DNA of 64,000 nucleotides from Pseudomonas sp. GL-B-19 (GCF_019956415.1 NZ_JAHBDK010000020.1:186001-250000); one strand, 5' to 3'. Positions 35,659 through 45,127 are shown, counted from the stretch's first letter. The notes: a model not told the origin generated them from the sequence alone. Made by a program: numbers and translations.

Positions 35659-37614
35659 ATGAGCACAGAACAACTTGATGAAGGGGGCCCCGAGAATGCT
35701 GTATTAGTGCTGTTTCCACCGGATCTAGTAGACAGCAACAAGTCAGTTGCGGGTGCGGATTGTGGTTTGGCCATCAATTTTTATGAGCTGACACCCATGG
35801 GGGCGAAAGTGAGAGTTGATCCTTACTTGAATCAAGCGCCGCTGGATAAAGTTTTCATCCATTTGAACGGCGAACTGAACATTGCCAGCGCACAAACGCA
35901 GTCCACAGATGATGCCGTCACGCTGTATATCCCGAAAAACAAATTGAAGGCCGATCCCCCTGGCTTCATCAACACACTGACCTATAGCGTAATCCGAGGC
36001 AGCGACAATGAGGGCACTTCAGAACCACCGCTCGGGATCTTGTACAACGATATCCGTCCCGGCATTGAGGACCGTATCCACGGTGACGACGGACACTCCG
36101 AACTAAAGCTGATCTTGCCTCAAGATGTGCTGGAGGACGGTATAGACGCAGACCGTGCGGCGCAGGGCGTGCATGTTTGTTTTGCTTATCCTTATTGCCG
36201 GCCCTACGACAGAATTCGGTTGAACTGCAATGGTCAAGACGTTTACCGCGATGTGACAGCCAATGAAGCACCCTCCGCTCCTACCACGGAACCGACCAGA
36301 ATTTGCCTCACGCTCGACAAGGCCGTTTTCGAACGTGCCGGCGATCATCCACAGTTCGTTTTTAACTTTACGGTTTACGATCAGATAGGAAACGGCGCAG
36401 ACCCGGATGCGCCATGGTCGGCATCAACGTTGGTAGAGGTTGATCTGAACGGCATACGTTTAGTCGCGCCCGATGTTGCCGAAGACCCGGATGACCCCAA
36501 CGACGTGCCGGACACCATCGACCTCAACAAACTGGGTAGCAAAGACCTGACCGTGCAGGTACACGCGTTCTCACCGGTATGGAGCGTCGAGGACACCATT
36601 CGCGTGAAATACATCGCGACCCCTTACGCAGGGGGAACAGCGGTAGAGCACAGCGTCGAAACGACAGTTAGCCGGATTCCCTTCACCTACAAGTTGATGA
36701 TCCCCAACGCCAAGGTCATTGCGGATAGCCAAGTGAAGGTGACGTATGAACAAATTCGAGGCGGGGCGGTTATTGCAAAATCCAAAGCCGCCAGGGCGCG
36801 AGTTATTTTGGCACCGGTGATTACGTCGGTAAAAAATTCGGCGGGTGGTGAACTAGAAAATGGCGGAGATGTTTCTGACAATAAAGTCATGTTGATGGGC
36901 TCTGCGCTTGCAGGCGCTACCTTGGTGATTTTCGATGGTGAGACGTTCATACAGGAAGTTTCAACGGGCACGAACTATAAATGGCAGAGCACGTTAATCC
37001 CCATTGCTGTGGGGCCGCATAGTTTCACCGCGCGCGAAAAAAACGGTGAGCTGCTTGTCTCTGAGCCTTGGGCCGTTGAGCGGCTGGCTTTCTCTATCGA
37101 CCGTACTCAAATGAACTTGAACGGGTTCTCGGTCAAGATTCCGCAATGGCCGAAGACTGGAGAGGACTCGGTGGGTAACACCGCCACCCGTATCCCTGTC
37201 GGAGGAGTTCCACGTTACGAGTATGCGTCGTCTGATCCGTCCACCGCTCCCGTGACAGCGACAGGAAAAGTGACTGGCTTGAAAAACGGGGTGGCCACTA
37301 TTTATGTAACAGACCACGAGGGTACGACACTGACTTATCTGGTGGCAGTCACCAATGTTCATCGGTTGCAGATCAGTGGTGAGCTGCTCGGTTTTATCGA
37401 GGCCGAGAGCTGGATGCTCTCGCTGGATGGATTTAGTACGAATAACAGTTCGTTTGTAAGAGATATTCTGCGGGTATATATCGTACCGCGCTCGACAAAT
37501 ATCTGGACCTGTGAAGTACGAGGAAGATTCGGAACCTACATGAATACTAATTTTGGATTCATAGGAACAACGACTAATCATCGATGGGAGTCATGGTGTC
37601 TGGTACCGTTTTAA
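35659..37614 (+). CDS. Ig-like repeat protein with BIG2 domain, unknown function
   Basis: A 651-residue protein with no signal peptide and no membrane segment. It is built of repeated beta-sandwich-like modules of about 100 residues, for example DKVFIHLNGELNIAS...NTLTYSVIRGSDNEG, DRIRLNCNGQDVYRD...FVFNFTVYDQIGNG, and DTIRVKYIATPYAGG...SQVKVTYEQIRGG. They are followed by a MLMGSALAGATLVIFDG module and a BIG2 bacterial Ig-like domain (YEYASSDPSTAPVTATGKVTGLKNGVATIYVT) near residues 525-580. The start has GGAG 8 nt upstream. A CTGTCA-N4-TGACAG palindrome lies 81 bp upstream. The same module type occurs in the proteins at 49677 and 50588. Adhesin-like or secreted roles are inferred only from the fold. 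Confidence 0.8.
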   Translation: MSTEQLDEGGPENAVLVLFPPDLVDSNKSVAGADCGLAINFYELTPMGAKVRVDPYLNQAPLDKVFIHLNGELNIASAQTQSTDDAVTLYIPKNKLKADPPGFINTLTYSVIRGSDNEGTSEPPLGILYNDIRPGIEDRIHGDDGHSELKLILPQDVLEDGIDADRAAQGVHVCFAYPYCRPYDRIRLNCNGQDVYRDVTANEAPSAPTTEPTRICLTLDKAVFERAGDHPQFVFNFTVYDQIGNGADPDAPWSASTLVEVDLNGIRLVAPDVAEDPDDPNDVPDTIDLNKLGSKDLTVQVHAFSPVWSVEDTIRVKYIATPYAGGTAVEHSVETTVSRIPFTYKLMIPNAKVIADSQVKVTYEQIRGGAVIAKSKAARARVILAPVITSVKNSAGGELENGGDVSDNKVMLMGSALAGATLVIFDGETFIQEVSTGTNYKWQSTLIPIAVGPHSFTAREKNGELLVSEPWAVERLAFSIDRTQMNLNGFSVKIPQWPKTGEDSVGNTATRIPVGGVPRYEYASSDPSTAPVTATGKVTGLKNGVATIYVTDHEGTTLTYLVAVTNVHRLQISGELLGFIEAESWMLSLDGFSTNNSSFVRDILRVYIVPRSTNIWTCEVRGRFGTYMNTNFGFIGTTTNHRWESWCLVPF

Positions 37615-37886
37615 GCCACCTAGGGAAGGTCTGAAGTACCCACCGATTTTTGATGCCCTCACTGTCTGAAGGAATCTAAGGGGACGGATCTATTTGTCCG
37701 TTGCCGGGAGCAATCGGAATATCAGCTCAATGGTGGAGCCTGTGTAGGAGTGGTGGTAATAAACGGCAATGTTTAAGTGCTCAGGTTGGGTGGGGTTGGA
37801 GGCTACATAACCTTGCGCCGTTGCCTACGACTGCGCCAGAATCCGCTGGCTTGTGCGCCTTGGGCCTGGGCTCTATCGTTTGCTCG

Positions 37887-38113
37887 TCGCTGAAAAACAG
37901 CGATCGGGTTTGGTAGCCCGGTTACCTGTCGCTACATGCACATAATGCAGAGATTCATTTCGTCCTCTGTATTTATGGCGGTCATGCGCAGGGCATCCTC
38001 GGATGCGCCGGGTCTTGCACCAGGTAACCGGTCTACCAACCTGCGTATGGCCGCCACCCATCGTTTGGTAGCGAGGGTGATGGCTCCTTAATGTCTTACC
38101 TGGAGCATCATCT
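37887..38113 (+). ncRNA. Structured leader upstream of the DUF6124 gene
   Basis: The 227 bp before the DUF6124 start contain a TCGCTG-AAAAA-CAGCGA hairpin (37887-37903), a long pair GGTAGCCCGGTTACCTG / CAGGTAACCGG-TCTACC (37912-37928 and 38021-38037), and a second pair GGCGGTCATGCGCAG / CTGCGTATGGCCGCC (37977-37991 and 38041-38055). The pairs interleave (L1-L2-R1-R2), so they form a pseudoknot or alternative structures. TCGCTAC (37929) can also pair with GTAGCGA (38068). It may be a cis-acting RNA or a small RNA. The stretch 37615-37886 holds no recognised gene. Confidence 0.5.
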
Positions 38114-38473
38114 ATGTTCAAAATTACACCCAACCCACCAGAACCCGACGACGTTTCCCCTTACGAATCCACCGATCCCAAAAAACTCAACAACGCCGCC
38201 GACCGCGCCCTCGATTACTACCTCAAACCGGTCATCCCCAAAGACACTCCCCGCAAACCCAGCACCATCTACTTCGTCGGCCCCGACACCGACAACGAAA
38301 CCCTGCTGGTCAACGCCTGTGAGTCGTTGGCGTCAGCGAGTGTGATGTTGAGTGATTTCGCGGGGCAACTGAACGGTACACAGCGCCACACCCTGCTGGG
38401 CATTCAACATTCCGTCATGCTGGGTGAATTGGCGGTGAACCGGATGCTGGATAACGTCGACCCGCACGGCTAA
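38114..38473 (+). CDS. DUF6124 family protein
   Basis: A 119-residue cytoplasmic protein of the DUF6124 family, common and multi-copy in the P. fluorescens group. It begins MFKITPNPPEPDDVSPYESTD and has ADRALDYYLKP and VNACESLASASVMLSDFAGQLNG followed by RHTLLGIQHSVMLGELAVNRMLD. The N-terminal part is proline-rich and unstructured, the rest helical. GGAG lies 9 nt upstream. Function is unknown. The gene follows a structured region that may control its translation. Confidence 0.85.
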   Translation: MFKITPNPPEPDDVSPYESTDPKKLNNAADRALDYYLKPVIPKDTPRKPSTIYFVGPDTDNETLLVNACESLASASVMLSDFAGQLNGTQRHTLLGIQHSVMLGELAVNRMLDNVDPHG

Positions 38474-38484
38474 ACCGGCCTCAA

Positions 38485-38601
38485 AGTGATCGTTCCCCCG
38501 CTCCGCGTGGGAATGCCTCAAGGGACGCTCTGCGTCCCAGCTTTGAAGAGGGACGCGGAGCGTCCGGGGCTGCATTCCCACGCGGAGCGGGGGAACGATC
38601 A
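38485..38601. repeat. Large inverted repeat, TTCCCCCGCTCCGCGTGGGAATGC class
   Basis: GATCGTTCCCCCGCTCCGCG at the left end and CGCGGAGCGGGGGAACGATC at the right end form an inverted repeat, with a nested GGGACGCTCTGCGTCCC and GGGACGCGGAGCGTCC in the middle. This is another REP/BIME subfamily. It lies between DUF6124 and the convergent MFS gene. Confidence 0.85.
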
Positions 38602-38616
38602 GGGGCAGCGGCTAAA

Positions 38617-39927
38617 TTACACCCGTAACGTCCGCGTCATGCGCAACGCCAGCAAGCTGCCACACACAATCACGCCCGCCAGCAAATACAACGCCGCATC
38701 GGTCGAACCGGTGCTGTCCTTGACCCAACCCACAAGGTAAGGGCTAAGGAAACCCGCCATCTGCCCCATGGAGTTGATCAACGCCAAACCACCCGCCGCC
38801 GCACCCGCGCTCAGCAGCGCCGTCGGCACCGGCCAGAACATTGGCAAACCGGTAAGGGCGCCCATGGTGGCGATGGTCAGGCCGAGAATCGCAATGGCCG
38901 GCGTCGTCGCAAAGTTCACCGCGATCAGCAGACCCACCGCGCCCATCAGCATCGGCACCACCAAATGCCAGCGGCGTTCTTTGCGCAGGTCTGCCGAGCG
39001 GCCGACCATCAACATGAACACCGCCGCCAGCAAGTACGGGATCGCACTCAACCAACCGATCACCAGGTTATCACTGAAGCCCAGGTTCTTGATGATCGAC
39101 GGCAGCCAGAAGTTGATCGCGTACACGCCACTCTGGATGCAGAAGTAGATCAGGCCGAACGCCCAGATCGCCGGGTTCTTGAACACCGCCAACAGCGAGT
39201 CGGTGGTGGTTTTCGGCTTGTTGGCCAGGTCTTCAGCGTGATCCTCTTCCAGCACCGAGCGCTCAAACGGGGTCAGCCATTTGGCGTTGGCATAGCTATC
39301 GCTCAGCAGGAAATAGGCGAGGGCACCAAGGATGACGGTCGGAATGCCTTGCAACAAAAACATCCATTGCCAACCCGCCAGACCCGCCTGGCCTGCGCCA
39401 AAGTGATTGAGGATCCAGCCGGAAAACGGGCTGCCGAGCAGGCCGGACACCGGAATCGCCGACATGAACAGCGCCATGATGCGGCCACGGCGGAAGGTCG
39501 GGAACCACTGCGAGAGATACAGCACCACGCCCGGGAAGAACCCGGCTTCCGCCGCACCGGTGAACAGGCGCAAGGTGTAGAACTCGGTCGGGGTGGTGAC
39601 GAACAACAGGCAGGTCGAGAGCGAACCCCAGACGATCATCATCAACGCGATCCAGCGTCGCGGGCCGAACTTGGTCAGGGCCAGGTTGCTCGGCACGCCG
39701 CACAGCACGTAGCCGATAAAGAAGATCCCGGCACCGAGGCCGTACACGGTTTCGCTGAATTTCAGTGCGTCGAGCATCTGCAGCTTGGCAAATCCAACGT
39801 TCACCCGGTCGAGGTAGTTGAACAGGTAGCAGATGAAGATGAAGGGGATCAAACGCAGGGTAATGCGCTTGTAGACGGCGTTTTTCTCGTCAACGATGGC
39901 CTGGGTAGCGGCGGCGCTCTGTGACAT
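38617..39927 (-). CDS. MFS transporter, anion:cation symporter family (sugar acid)
   Basis: A 436-residue transporter with 12 segments. The ACS-family signature is visible in PFIFICYLFNYLDRVNVGFAKLQM (first segment) and RLFTGAAEAGFFPGVVLYLSQWFP (fourth). Other segments are GFLSPYLVGWVKDSTGSTDAALYL and NSMGQMAGF. Members import glucarate, galactarate, glycerate and related acids. Divergently placed is a CdaR-type sugar-diacid regulator, then glycerate kinase, so glycerate or a sugar diacid is the likely substrate. GAGAG precedes the ATG. Confidence 0.88.
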   Translation of the reverse strand: MSQSAAATQAIVDEKNAVYKRITLRLIPFIFICYLFNYLDRVNVGFAKLQMLDALKFSETVYGLGAGIFFIGYVLCGVPSNLALTKFGPRRWIALMMIVWGSLSTCLLFVTTPTEFYTLRLFTGAAEAGFFPGVVLYLSQWFPTFRRGRIMALFMSAIPVSGLLGSPFSGWILNHFGAGQAGLAGWQWMFLLQGIPTVILGALAYFLLSDSYANAKWLTPFERSVLEEDHAEDLANKPKTTTDSLLAVFKNPAIWAFGLIYFCIQSGVYAINFWLPSIIKNLGFSDNLVIGWLSAIPYLLAAVFMLMVGRSADLRKERRWHLVVPMLMGAVGLLIAVNFATTPAIAILGLTIATMGALTGLPMFWPVPTALLSAGAAAGGLALINSMGQMAGFLSPYLVGWVKDSTGSTDAALYLLAGVIVCGSLLALRMTRTLRV

Positions 39928-40095
39928 GGCGGCTCTCTCTTTATTATGATTTTTTGCGATGCAAGGGTAACGTTGATCGCCCAGAGAGTCTCAGCCACGC
40001 TCCTGCTTGTTGTCTTTGTGCCTGAGCACAGGGTTTTAGACCCAGGCCTGTGCGGGTGAACAACCCGTCCCACCTCGTTTTCAAGGACCCCCGTA

Positions 40096-41208
40096 ATGTT
40101 CGAACTCGATCACGACCTGGCCCAGGACATTGTCGACCGGGCGATGGCCATCCTGCCCTACAACGTCAACGTCATGGACAGTCAGGGGTTGATTCTCGGC
40201 AGCGGCGAGCCAGAGCGCATCAACACCCGCCATGAAGGCGCGCAACTGGTGCTGGCCAACGGTCGGGTGGTGGAGATCGACGCGCAGACGGCGATTCATC
40301 TCAAAGGCGTACAGCCGGGAATTAACCTGCCGCTGCTGCTCGATGGGCGCTTGATTGGTGTGCTTGGCATTACCGGCGAACCCGAGCAGTTGCGCACCTA
40401 TGCAGAGTTGGTGCGAATGACCGCGGAGATGCTGGTCGGCCAGCGCAATCAACAGGCCGAGCAGCAATGGCGGCGCCAGCGTTGCGATGATCTGCTGGCG
40501 TTGCTGCTGAGCGAGGCGGGGGATTCGCCACGATTGCTCGACGAAGCGCAGCAGTTGGGGCTCAAGCCGCAGATGACGCGAGTGCCGTATCTGTTTGAGT
40601 TGGGCATGGAACACGGCCCGGCGCAAACCGTTGAAGCGCTGAGTACCTGGCTGACCTCGCGTTACCCGGACAGTTGGTGCGTGAGTTCCGCTAAGTCGTC
40701 CTTGCTGTGGTGCCGGCCGGCCTCGCAAACTATCGAAAATGAACGGCTGCTGGAAAAACTCGACGGCCTCGGCTGGAACATTTTGCGCATTGCCGTGGGC
40801 GGGCAGGCCGAGGGATTGTCGGGGCTGCGGCGCTGCTACCGCCGTGTCGGCGACTTGCTGGCATATGGGCGCGATGTGTTGCCGCGTTCGCGCTTGCTGA
40901 CGCTCACCCGTTACCGATTACCGGTGATGCTCTGGCGGCATCGCAACGACGATGCGCTGGACGAATTGCTTAAACCGCTGCGCAAAGTCATCGCCAAGGA
41001 CGGCAACGGCCAACTGTTGGCGACCTTGCGCAGTTGGTGTGATCACGATGGGCAGAGCCAGGCGTGTGCCGATGCGCTGGGGATTCATCGCAACAGCTTG
41101 CGGTATCGGATGGAGCGGATTGCCGAGCTGAGTGGGGTTGATCCACTCAAGCTGGATGGGATGCTTGCGCTCTATCTTGGCGTCCAACTCCTGCCGCAAT
41201 CAGACTGA
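40096..41208 (+). CDS. cdaR: CdaR-type sugar diacid utilisation regulator
   Basis: A 370-residue regulator. The N-terminal sugar-diacid-recognition domain reads DHDLAQDIVDRAMAILPYNVNVMDSQGLILGSGEPERI...VQPGINLPLLLDGRLIGVLGITGEPEQLRTYAELVRMTAEML. The C-terminal PucR-type helix-turn-helix is TLRSWCDHDGQSQACADALGIHRNSLRYRMERIAELSGVDPL. CdaR activates uptake and breakdown of glucarate, galactarate and glycerate. It sits between an MFS transporter and glycerate kinase, the expected targets. AAGGA lies 8 nt upstream of the start. Confidence 0.92.
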   Translation: MFELDHDLAQDIVDRAMAILPYNVNVMDSQGLILGSGEPERINTRHEGAQLVLANGRVVEIDAQTAIHLKGVQPGINLPLLLDGRLIGVLGITGEPEQLRTYAELVRMTAEMLVGQRNQQAEQQWRRQRCDDLLALLLSEAGDSPRLLDEAQQLGLKPQMTRVPYLFELGMEHGPAQTVEALSTWLTSRYPDSWCVSSAKSSLLWCRPASQTIENERLLEKLDGLGWNILRIAVGGQAEGLSGLRRCYRRVGDLLAYGRDVLPRSRLLTLTRYRLPVMLWRHRNDDALDELLKPLRKVIAKDGNGQLLATLRSWCDHDGQSQACADALGIHRNSLRYRMERIAELSGVDPLKLDGMLALYLGVQLLPQSD

Positions 41209-41223
41209 CCGAACACCCGTCCC

Positions 41224-41369
41224 GTAGCAGCTGCCGAGCCCGCGAGGCTGCGTTCGGCTGCGCAGCAGTCGTAAAATAATGCACTGCGGTGTGTCAGGGA
41301 AATTGTGCTTGCCGGGGTTACGACGGCTTCGCCGCCGAACGCAACCTCGCGGGCTCGGCAGCTGCTACA
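41224..41369. repeat. Inverted REP pair (GTAGCAGCTGCCGAGC family)
   Basis: GTAGCAGCTGCCGAGCCCGC and GCGGGCTCGGCAGCTGCTAC enclose GGCTGCG...CGCAACC and GTCGTAA...TTACGAC arms, giving a long near-perfect hairpin. Same family as 12014-12152 and 42644-42692. It lies between cdaR and glycerate kinase. Confidence 0.9.
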
Positions 41370-41496
41370 ACAAGTGTGTAGGTCGGTAGGATTTTGTGAA
41401 AATGAACAATAAACGCCATGCCCCCTTGTGCAGCGGACTGGCGTTATTGTCCGGGGCTAATGGCAGCATGGAACGCATTGGAACTGGAGAATTCGC

Positions 41497-42633
41497 ATGA
41501 AAATCGTCATCGCCCCCGATTCGTTCAAGGACAGCCTCAGCGCCCAAGGCGTAGCCGACGCTATTGCGCTAGGTTTTGCAGACGTCTGGCCTGATGCGCA
41601 ACTGCTCAAGTGCCCGATGGCCGACGGCGGCGAAGGCACGGTCGAGTCGATTCTGGCGGCGTGTGAGGGCGAATTGCGCCGCACCAATGTGCGCGGTCCG
41701 CTCGGTGCTACGGTCAATGCCGCATGGGGTTGGCTGCCGCACAACCACACCGCGATCATCGAAATGGCCGAGGCCAGTGGCTTGCAATTGGTGCCGCCGG
41801 GCAAGCGCGATGCATGCGTCAGCAGCACCTTCGGTACCGGCGAACTGATTCGCGCGGCCCTCGACGCCGGGGCGCAACGGGTGATTCTGGCGATTGGCGG
41901 CAGCGCTACCAACGATGGCGGCGCCGGGGCGATGCAGGCACTGGGCATCAAATTGCTGGATGCGCAGGGGCAAACCGTGGCGCCGGGCGGTTTGGCGTTG
42001 GCGCAACTGGATCGCATCGATCTCAGTGACTTCGACCCACGTCTGGCCGAGGTGCGCTTCGACATCGCTGCCGACGTTAACAATCCACTTTGCGGGCCTC
42101 ACGGCGCTTCAGCCATTTTCGGTCCACAAAAAGGCGCATTGCCCGAGCAAGTGCAGCAACTGGATAACGCGCTTGGGCACTTTGCCGATCTGTGCGCCCA
42201 TGCGTTGGGTCACGACGTAAAGGATGAACCGGGCAGCGGCGCGGCGGGCGGTCTGGGTTTTGCCGCGAAGGCATTTCTCGGCGCGCAATTTCAGGCTGGC
42301 GTGGAAGTGGTTGCCGAACTGGTCGGTTTGGCGGAAGCGGTGCAGGGTGCTGACCTGGTGATCACTGGCGAAGGGCGATTCGATGCCCAGACCTTGCGTG
42401 GCAAGACGCCGTTCGGCGTGGCGCGCATTGCCTGGCAGCACGGCGTGCCGGTGATCGTGATCGCCGGCACCTTGGGCGAGGGTTATCAGGCGTTGTACGA
42501 ACACGGCATCGATGCCGCGTTTGCCTTGGCGAGCGGGCCGATGACGCTGGAACAGGCGTGCGCTGAAGCGCCACGATTGTTGCGTGATCGCGCCAGTGAC
42601 ATCGCACGGGTCTGGCGAATCGCCAAAGCCTGA
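41497..42633 (+). CDS. Glycerate kinase, type II (GlxK/GarK family)
   Basis: A 378-residue kinase that phosphorylates D-glycerate for entry into lower glycolysis. Typical segments are MKIVIAPDSFKDSLSAQGVADAI, CPMADGGEGTVESILAA, GTGELIRAALDAGAQRVILAIGGSATNDGGAGAMQALG, the VRFDIAADVNNPLCGPHGAS region, and GEGRFDAQTLRGKTPFGVAR. GGAG lies 8 nt upstream of the ATG. It is downstream of cdaR in the same direction, although a REP pair separates them. Confidence 0.93.
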   Translation: MKIVIAPDSFKDSLSAQGVADAIALGFADVWPDAQLLKCPMADGGEGTVESILAACEGELRRTNVRGPLGATVNAAWGWLPHNHTAIIEMAEASGLQLVPPGKRDACVSSTFGTGELIRAALDAGAQRVILAIGGSATNDGGAGAMQALGIKLLDAQGQTVAPGGLALAQLDRIDLSDFDPRLAEVRFDIAADVNNPLCGPHGASAIFGPQKGALPEQVQQLDNALGHFADLCAHALGHDVKDEPGSGAAGGLGFAAKAFLGAQFQAGVEVVAELVGLAEAVQGADLVITGEGRFDAQTLRGKTPFGVARIAWQHGVPVIVIAGTLGEGYQALYEHGIDAAFALASGPMTLEQACAEAPRLLRDRASDIARVWRIAKA

Positions 42634-42643
42634 CGCAAAACTC

Positions 42644-42692
42644 GTAGCAGCTGCCGAGCCTGCGAGGCTGCGTCCGACTGCGCAGCAGTCGC
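42644..42692. repeat. Single-arm REP (GTAGCAGCTGCCGAGC family)
   Basis: GTAGCAGCTGCCGAGCCTGC...GCTGCGCAGCAGTCGCAGG is the left half of the pair seen at 41224-41369. The matching right arm is absent. Confidence 0.75.
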
Positions 42693-42813
42693 AGGATTTA
42701 AACCGCCGCCCATGAACTGTCGCGTCTGGCAGTGGATTTGAATGCCAGGGTGGCGCGTTTCGTGATTTGAGATAGGGTGATGGCTGGGAGTCCGCGCACG
42801 ACAGGAGAATCAC

Positions 42814-44001
42814 ATGCGCTATTCAGCCTTGACCAAACGAATTGCCGGAGACGGAGCGGCAGCCTGGCAGATTCATGACCGAGCGCTGGAAATGCGCGAG
42901 CAGGGTGTCGATGTCTTGCTGCTGTCGATTGGTGATCCAGACTTCGACACGCCACAACCCATTGTCCAGGCCGCCATCGACAGCTTGCAGGCCGGCGACA
43001 CCCATTACCCGGAGGTGCGCGGCAGTCGAGGGTTGCGCAGCAGCATTGCGCGGCGCCATCGCCAGCGCAGTGGTCAGGGCGTGGACGCTGACCATGTCAT
43101 TGTGTTTCCGGGGGCGCAATGCGCGGTGTACTCGGTCGCGCAATGCCTGCTCGATCCGGGCGATGAAGTGATCGTCGCCGAGCCGATGTACGTGACCTAT
43201 GAGGGCGTGTTCGGCGCCTGCGCCGCCAAAGTGGTGCCGGTCGCGGTGCGTCCGGAGAACGGCTTTCGTGTCGATCCGGCGGATGTCGCGGCACTGATTA
43301 CCCCGAGAACCCGGGTCATCCTGCTCAACAGTCCGAACAATCCGTCCGGCGCCAGTTTGCCGCTACACACTTGGCAAGCGCTCGCCGAATTGTGCCTGCG
43401 CCATGACCTGTGGCTGATCAGCGATGAGGTCTACAGCGACCTGTTGTTCGAGGGCGAGCACACCAGCCCGGCGAGTCTGCCGGGCATGGCCGAGCGCACG
43501 GCGACCATCAACAGCTTGTCCAAGTCCCACGCCATGAGCGGTTGGCGGGTCGGCTGGGTGATTGGCCCGAAAGCCATGGCCGAGCATCTGGTAAATCTGT
43601 CGTTGTGCATGCTGTTCGGGATTCCGGACTTCATTCAGAACGCGGCGCAATTGGCGCTGGATCAAAACCTGCCGGAAGTGGCGTTGATGCGCGAGGAATA
43701 TCGCCAGCGCCGGGATCTGGTGTGCGCGCGGTTGAGCGGTTGTCCCGGCATCAGGCCTGTCCGGCCAGATGGCGGGATGTTTGTGATGGTTGATGTACGC
43801 CAGACCGGGCTGGGTGCCCAGGGGTTTGCCGAGCGGTTGCTGGAGGGCTATGGCGTATCAGTGCTGGCGGGGGAGGCGTTCGGGCCGAGCGCGGCGGGGC
43901 ATATCCGGATAGGGTTGGTGGTGGATCAGGTGCAACTGGCGGATGCGTGTCGAAGAATCGCGTTATGTGCGGCGGATCTTCTCGATGCGCGCCGGGCCTG
44001 A
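42814..44001 (+). CDS. PLP-dependent aminotransferase, class I/II
   Basis: A 395-residue fold-type I aminotransferase. LLSIGDPDFDTPQPIV and THYPEVRGSRGLRSSIARRH are N-terminal family motifs; NSPNNPSG binds the cofactor phosphate, LISDEVYSDLLF carries the Asp that pairs with the PLP nitrogen, and SLSKSHAMSGWRVGW holds the Schiff-base Lys. GHIRIGLV is the C-terminal Arg-containing region. GGAG lies upstream. Substrate range cannot be told from sequence; AspC/AlaA-like. It lies between glycerate kinase and kguD but is not clearly linked to sugar acids. Confidence 0.88.
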   Translation: MRYSALTKRIAGDGAAAWQIHDRALEMREQGVDVLLLSIGDPDFDTPQPIVQAAIDSLQAGDTHYPEVRGSRGLRSSIARRHRQRSGQGVDADHVIVFPGAQCAVYSVAQCLLDPGDEVIVAEPMYVTYEGVFGACAAKVVPVAVRPENGFRVDPADVAALITPRTRVILLNSPNNPSGASLPLHTWQALAELCLRHDLWLISDEVYSDLLFEGEHTSPASLPGMAERTATINSLSKSHAMSGWRVGWVIGPKAMAEHLVNLSLCMLFGIPDFIQNAAQLALDQNLPEVALMREEYRQRRDLVCARLSGCPGIRPVRPDGGMFVMVDVRQTGLGAQGFAERLLEGYGVSVLAGEAFGPSAAGHIRIGLVVDQVQLADACRRIALCAADLLDARRA

Positions 44002-44026
44002 AAATTTGCGCTGAGTTTGATGGCCC

Positions 44027-44104
44027 TTTCGCGAGCAGGCTCGCTCCCACATTGGATTTTGTGAACGCCACAGGTCCAGTGTGGGAGCGAGCCTGCTAGC
44101 GAAG
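44027..44104. repeat. REP pair in tail-to-tail order
   Basis: GCGAGCAGGCTCGCTCCCACA is followed about 30 bp on by TGTGGGAGCGAGCCTGCTAGCGA. The two units have the TGTGGGAGCGAG sequence but with the CCCACA ends facing each other, opposite to the pairs at 26248 and 33225. Confidence 0.85.
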
Positions 44105-44128
44105 GCGGATTAACAAACGCTGATTAAC

Positions 44129-45106
44129 TCAGCCTTGCCACGCCGATGCATTCACCAAATTCTTCGGCCGCTTTCCAGCCAACGCCATCAGCAAATTATC
44201 CACCGCGCACGTGGCCATCGCCTCTCGCGTCTCATGCGTCGCCGACCCCATGTGCGGCGTCGCCACCACGTTGTTCAACGTCAACAGCGGTGAATCCGGG
44301 TCCAGCGGCTCACGCTCAAACACATCCAGCCCCGCACCCCGAATCTGCCCCGCGCGCAATGCTTCGATCAGCGCCGCTTCGTCCACCACCTTGCCCCGGG
44401 AAATGTTGATGAAAATGCTCTCCGGGCGCATCAAGGCGAACTCTTCAGCGCCGATCAACCCTTCGGTTTCAGCCGTCAGCGGTAAGGTCAGGCAAATGAA
44501 ATCCGCCTGCTGCAACAACTCCGGCAGGCTTCTGTACTGCGCATTGAAACGCTGTTCCACCGCCGGTTTCGCCGAATGGCTGTGATAGATCACCGGCATG
44601 CCAAACCCGAAATGCCCGCGCTGCGCCAAGGCTTCGCCGATGCGTCCCATGCCGATGATGCCCAGCGTCTTGCCATGCACATCGGTGCCGAAATGCGCCG
44701 GGCCGATGTTGCGTTTCCACTGGCCGCTGCGAACCATGTTCGCCAGTTCCACCACACGCCGGGCGGTCGCCAGAATCAGTGCGAAACCGGTGTCCGCGGT
44801 CGTTTCAGTCAGCACGTCGGGGGTGTTGCTGAGCAGGATGCGGCGCTCGGTGAGGTAATCGATGTCGTAGTTGTCGACGCCGACGGAGACGCTGGCGATG
44901 GCTTCGAGATTCGGCGCAAGGTCCAACAACTCCGCGTCCAGTTTCAGACTCGCCCCGAGCAAGCCGTGGGCGCGGGGCAGGGCCTCACGCAATTGCGCGA
45001 GGCCCTCCGGGTTGAGGTTGTCGATCAGCGTCACCTCGGTGTGCTCATGCAGGCGAGCCATGAGCAGCGGCGAGAGTTTCTTGTACAGCACAACCTGCTT
45101 TTTCAT
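44129..45106 (-). CDS. kguD: 2-ketogluconate reductase (2-hydroxyacid dehydrogenase)
   Basis: A protein of about 325 residues that reduces 2-keto-6-phosphogluconate or 2-ketogluconate with NAD(P)H. D-hydroxyacid dehydrogenase features are the NAD loop GKTLGIIGMGRIGEALAQRG, CLTLPLTAETEGLIG, NISRGKVVDEAALIEAL with the catalytic Arg, DVFEREPL with the Glu and TPHMGSATHETR with the catalytic His. The start may be this ATG or one two codons earlier. It is last of kguE-kguK-kguT-kguD. Confidence 0.9.
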   Translation of the reverse strand: MKKQVVLYKKLSPLLMARLHEHTEVTLIDNLNPEGLAQLREALPRAHGLLGASLKLDAELLDLAPNLEAIASVSVGVDNYDIDYLTERRILLSNTPDVLTETTADTGFALILATARRVVELANMVRSGQWKRNIGPAHFGTDVHGKTLGIIGMGRIGEALAQRGHFGFGMPVIYHSHSAKPAVEQRFNAQYRSLPELLQQADFICLTLPLTAETEGLIGAEEFALMRPESIFINISRGKVVDEAALIEALRAGQIRGAGLDVFEREPLDPDSPLLTLNNVVATPHMGSATHETREAMATCAVDNLLMALAGKRPKNLVNASAWQG

Positions 45107-45127
45107 CGTCATGTTCTCAATTTCAAT

